Shown here piece after piece: positions 62,609 to 64,000 of a DNA stretch of 64,000 bases; positions within the stretch are counted from its first letter, which is position 1, and each line of letters starts with the position of its first letter. A model generated the notes under the pieces. It made no database searches. It was given only the letters and a program-made list of their open reading frames with translations, and was not told the DNA's origin. The stretch is from Ewingella sp. CoE-038-23 (GTDB taxonomy: Bacteria; Pseudomonadota; Gammaproteobacteria; Enterobacterales; Enterobacteriaceae). The stretch lies in assembly GCF_040419245.1 (NCBI RefSeq), contig NZ_JAZHOH010000001.1, positions 1,922,001 to 1,986,000 of the forward strand, in the 5' to 3' direction. Made by a program: the position numbers and the translations under genes.

Positions 62609-64000
62609 ATGTCATCTGCATCTCACGACATTCGCGTCTCCCATCTGCACCCCGGTCAGGTTGACCTTGCCACACTGCGCGCCATTTACTCCGCCGAAAA
62701 GCGTGAAAACCAGCAGCAATATTGGAGCGTTCGCGTTGAACTGGCCGAGGAGGCGCGCGGGGGCGTGCTGGCGTCACAGGAAACGGTGAACCGCATCGTC
62801 GAGTCCGGCAAGGTGGTTTATGGCATCAACACCGGGTTTGGCAAGCTGGCGCAAACTCGCATTCCGGCAGAGCGTCTGGCCGAGCTGCAGCGCAATCTGG
62901 TGCTGTCGCACAGCGTCGGGATTGGCAAAGAGCTGGCCGATAACGTGGTGCGTCTCGTGATGACCACTAAGATCCTCAGCCTGTCGCGCGGCCATTCTGG
63001 TATTCGCATGGAAGTGATTGATGCACTGATAAGCTTGCTCAATGCGGGCGTGCTGCCGTGTATTCCAGAGAAAGGCTCGGTGGGCGCGTCGGGAGATTTG
63101 GCTCCGCTGGCCCACCTGTCGCTGATGCTGATCGGCGAAGGGGAAGTCACCGCGCAGGGCGTTCGCATGTCGGCGGTAGAAGGGCTGGCAACCGTCGGTT
63201 TGAAACCTATTGAGTTGGGGCCAAAAGAGGGGCTGGCGCTGCTAAACGGCACGCAGGTATCGACCTCTCTGGCGCTGGCCGGGCTGTTTGAAGCTGAACG
63301 AGTCTTCTCCGCAGGCTTGGTGGCCGGAGCACTGTCGCTGGAAGCCATCAAAGGCTCGGTGAAACCTTATGATGCGCGCATTCACCAAGCGCGTGGCCAA
63401 CTGGGGCAAATCTCCGTTGCAGCTGCAGTGACGGCTTTGCTGGAAGGGAGTGACGTTGTCACCTCTCACGCCAACTGCGGCCGGGTGCAAGATCCTTATT
63501 CTATCCGCTGCGTGCCACAGGTGATGGGCGCATGCCTTGATAACCTGCAACACGCTGCCCGCGTTTTGCAAATCGAAGCTAACGCCGCTTCGGATAACCC
63601 GCTGGTGTTTGCCGAGAATGGTGATGTTATCTCTGGCGGTAACTTCCACGCCGAGCCGGTAGCCTTTGCCGCCGACATCATCGCGCTGGCGGTGGCCGAA
63701 ATTGGGGCTATTTCCGAGCGCCGCCTGGCATTGCTGCTCGACACCGGGCTGTCAGGCCTGCCGCCGTTCCTGGTTAATGACGGCGGGGTGAACTCCGGCT
63801 TTATGATTGCACAGGTGACCGCCGCCGCGCTGGCCTCTGAGAATAAATCGCTGGCGCATCCGGGCAGCGTGGACAGCCTGCCAACCTCCGCCAATCAGGA
63901 AGACCACGTCTCTATGGCGACCTACGCCGCCTGTCGCCTTGGCGACATGTGTTTCAACACCTCCGTGGTGGTGGGCATTGAGGCGATGGCCGCCGCGCAG
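62609..64000 (+). CDS. hutH: Histidine ammonia-lyase, 3' end outside the window
   Basis: The first enzyme of histidine degradation, giving urocanate and ammonia. 464 codons are present of the usual ~510; the window ends before the stop. The Ala-Ser-Gly that forms the MIO cofactor is in [15 protein letters not shown] near 152, and the NTGFGKLA block near 73, [10 protein letters not shown] near 212 and [17 protein letters not shown] near 430 are as in known enzymes. AGGA lies 7 bases before the ATG. hutU is not in the window and probably follows. Confidence 0.97.
   Translation, partial: MSSASHDIRVSHLHPGQVDLATLRAIYSAEKRENQQQYWSVRVELAEEARGGVLASQETVNRIVESGKVVYGINTGFGKLAQTRIPAERLAELQRNLVLSHSVGIGKELADNVVRLVMTTKILSLSRGHSGIRMEVIDALISLLNAGVLPCIPEKGSVGASGDLAPLAHLSLMLIGEGEVTAQGVRMSAVEGLATVGLKPIELGPKEGLALLNGTQVSTSLALAGLFEAERVFSAGLVAGALSLEAIKGSVKPYDARIHQARGQLGQISVAAAVTALLEGSDVVTSHANCGRVQDPYSIRCVPQVMGACLDNLQHAARVLQIEANAASDNPLVFAENGDVISGGNFHAEPVAFAADIIALAVAEIGAISERRLALLLDTGLSGLPPFLVNDGGVNSGFMIAQVTAAALASENKSLAHPGSVDSLPTSANQEDHVSMATYAACRLGDMCFNTSVVVGIEAMAAAQ

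Noticed and set aside
1..64000. tRNA, rRNA, prophage or plasmid genes
   Set aside because: Read by eye, I found no tRNA or rRNA signature, integrase, phage structural gene or replication origin.

Overview
The window is chromosomal DNA of a Gram-negative enterobacterium. The evidence is a complete narXL/narK/narGHJI respiratory nitrate set, an OmpC/OmpF-class porin, YchO, UxuA, and FNR, NarL and HutC sites in the expected places. The mix of an HutF-type histidine pathway, a three-subunit gluconate dehydrogenase and many CUT2 sugar importers fits Yersiniaceae (Rahnella/Ewingella/Serratia-like). That placement is inference from gene content; no rRNA or other marker gene is present.

Layout. 0-5 kb: a peptide-type solute-binding protein gene broken by an in-frame TAA, an exported GH13 glucosidase, a DUF998 membrane protein and an exported PEBP protein. 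5-10 kb: repeat copy 1, then a membrane-bound flavin/cytochrome c gluconate-type dehydrogenase operon. 10-18 kb: an acyltransferase, ychO, an exported GH6 cellulase, narL-narX and divergent narK. 18-28 kb: repeat copy 2 and a block separating narK from narGHJI, which holds a CUT2 ABC importer operon (amidotransferase-like protein, ATPase, binding protein, two permeases, M20 hydrolase), a CLC channel and a CorA/ZntB transporter. 28-35 kb: narGHJI. 35-39.6 kb: a small membrane protein, repeat copy 3, an ABC exporter and a porin with NtrC-like sites far upstream. 39.8-54.4 kb: a catabolic region with DgcN, a LysR regulator, a second CUT2 operon (ATPase, permease, phosphotriesterase-like lactonase, M20 hydrolase) with LacI regulator and divergent binding protein, a PfkB kinase, a BtpA/SgcQ protein, a TenA-like protein, a D-aminopeptidase and an M19 dipeptidase. 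54.4-56.6 kb: uxuA and a divergent GntR regulator. 56.6-57.2 kb: repeat copy 4. 57.2-64 kb: hutC-hutI-hutG facing hutF-hutD and hutH (cut by the window end).

Two structures deserve most attention. First, a ~0.55-0.65 kb intergenic element occurs four times (about 5.06, 18.26, 35.28 and 56.66 kb; the last inverted). Each copy is itself a pair of diverged ~250-280 bp arms in inverted orientation, studded with smaller hairpins, so the whole is a giant quasi-palindrome. I do not recognise it as a named family. Second, the two CUT2 operons, 21 kb apart, share the operator TAAACCGGTTTA, and both pair a single-domain sugar ATPase with an M20 hydrolase, which suggests one LacI regulon for an uncharacterised substrate.

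The regulatory sites support the gene calls: perfect FNR boxes and NarL/NarP 7-2-7 sites precede narK and narG, and near-identical HutC operators precede hutI, hutF and hutH.
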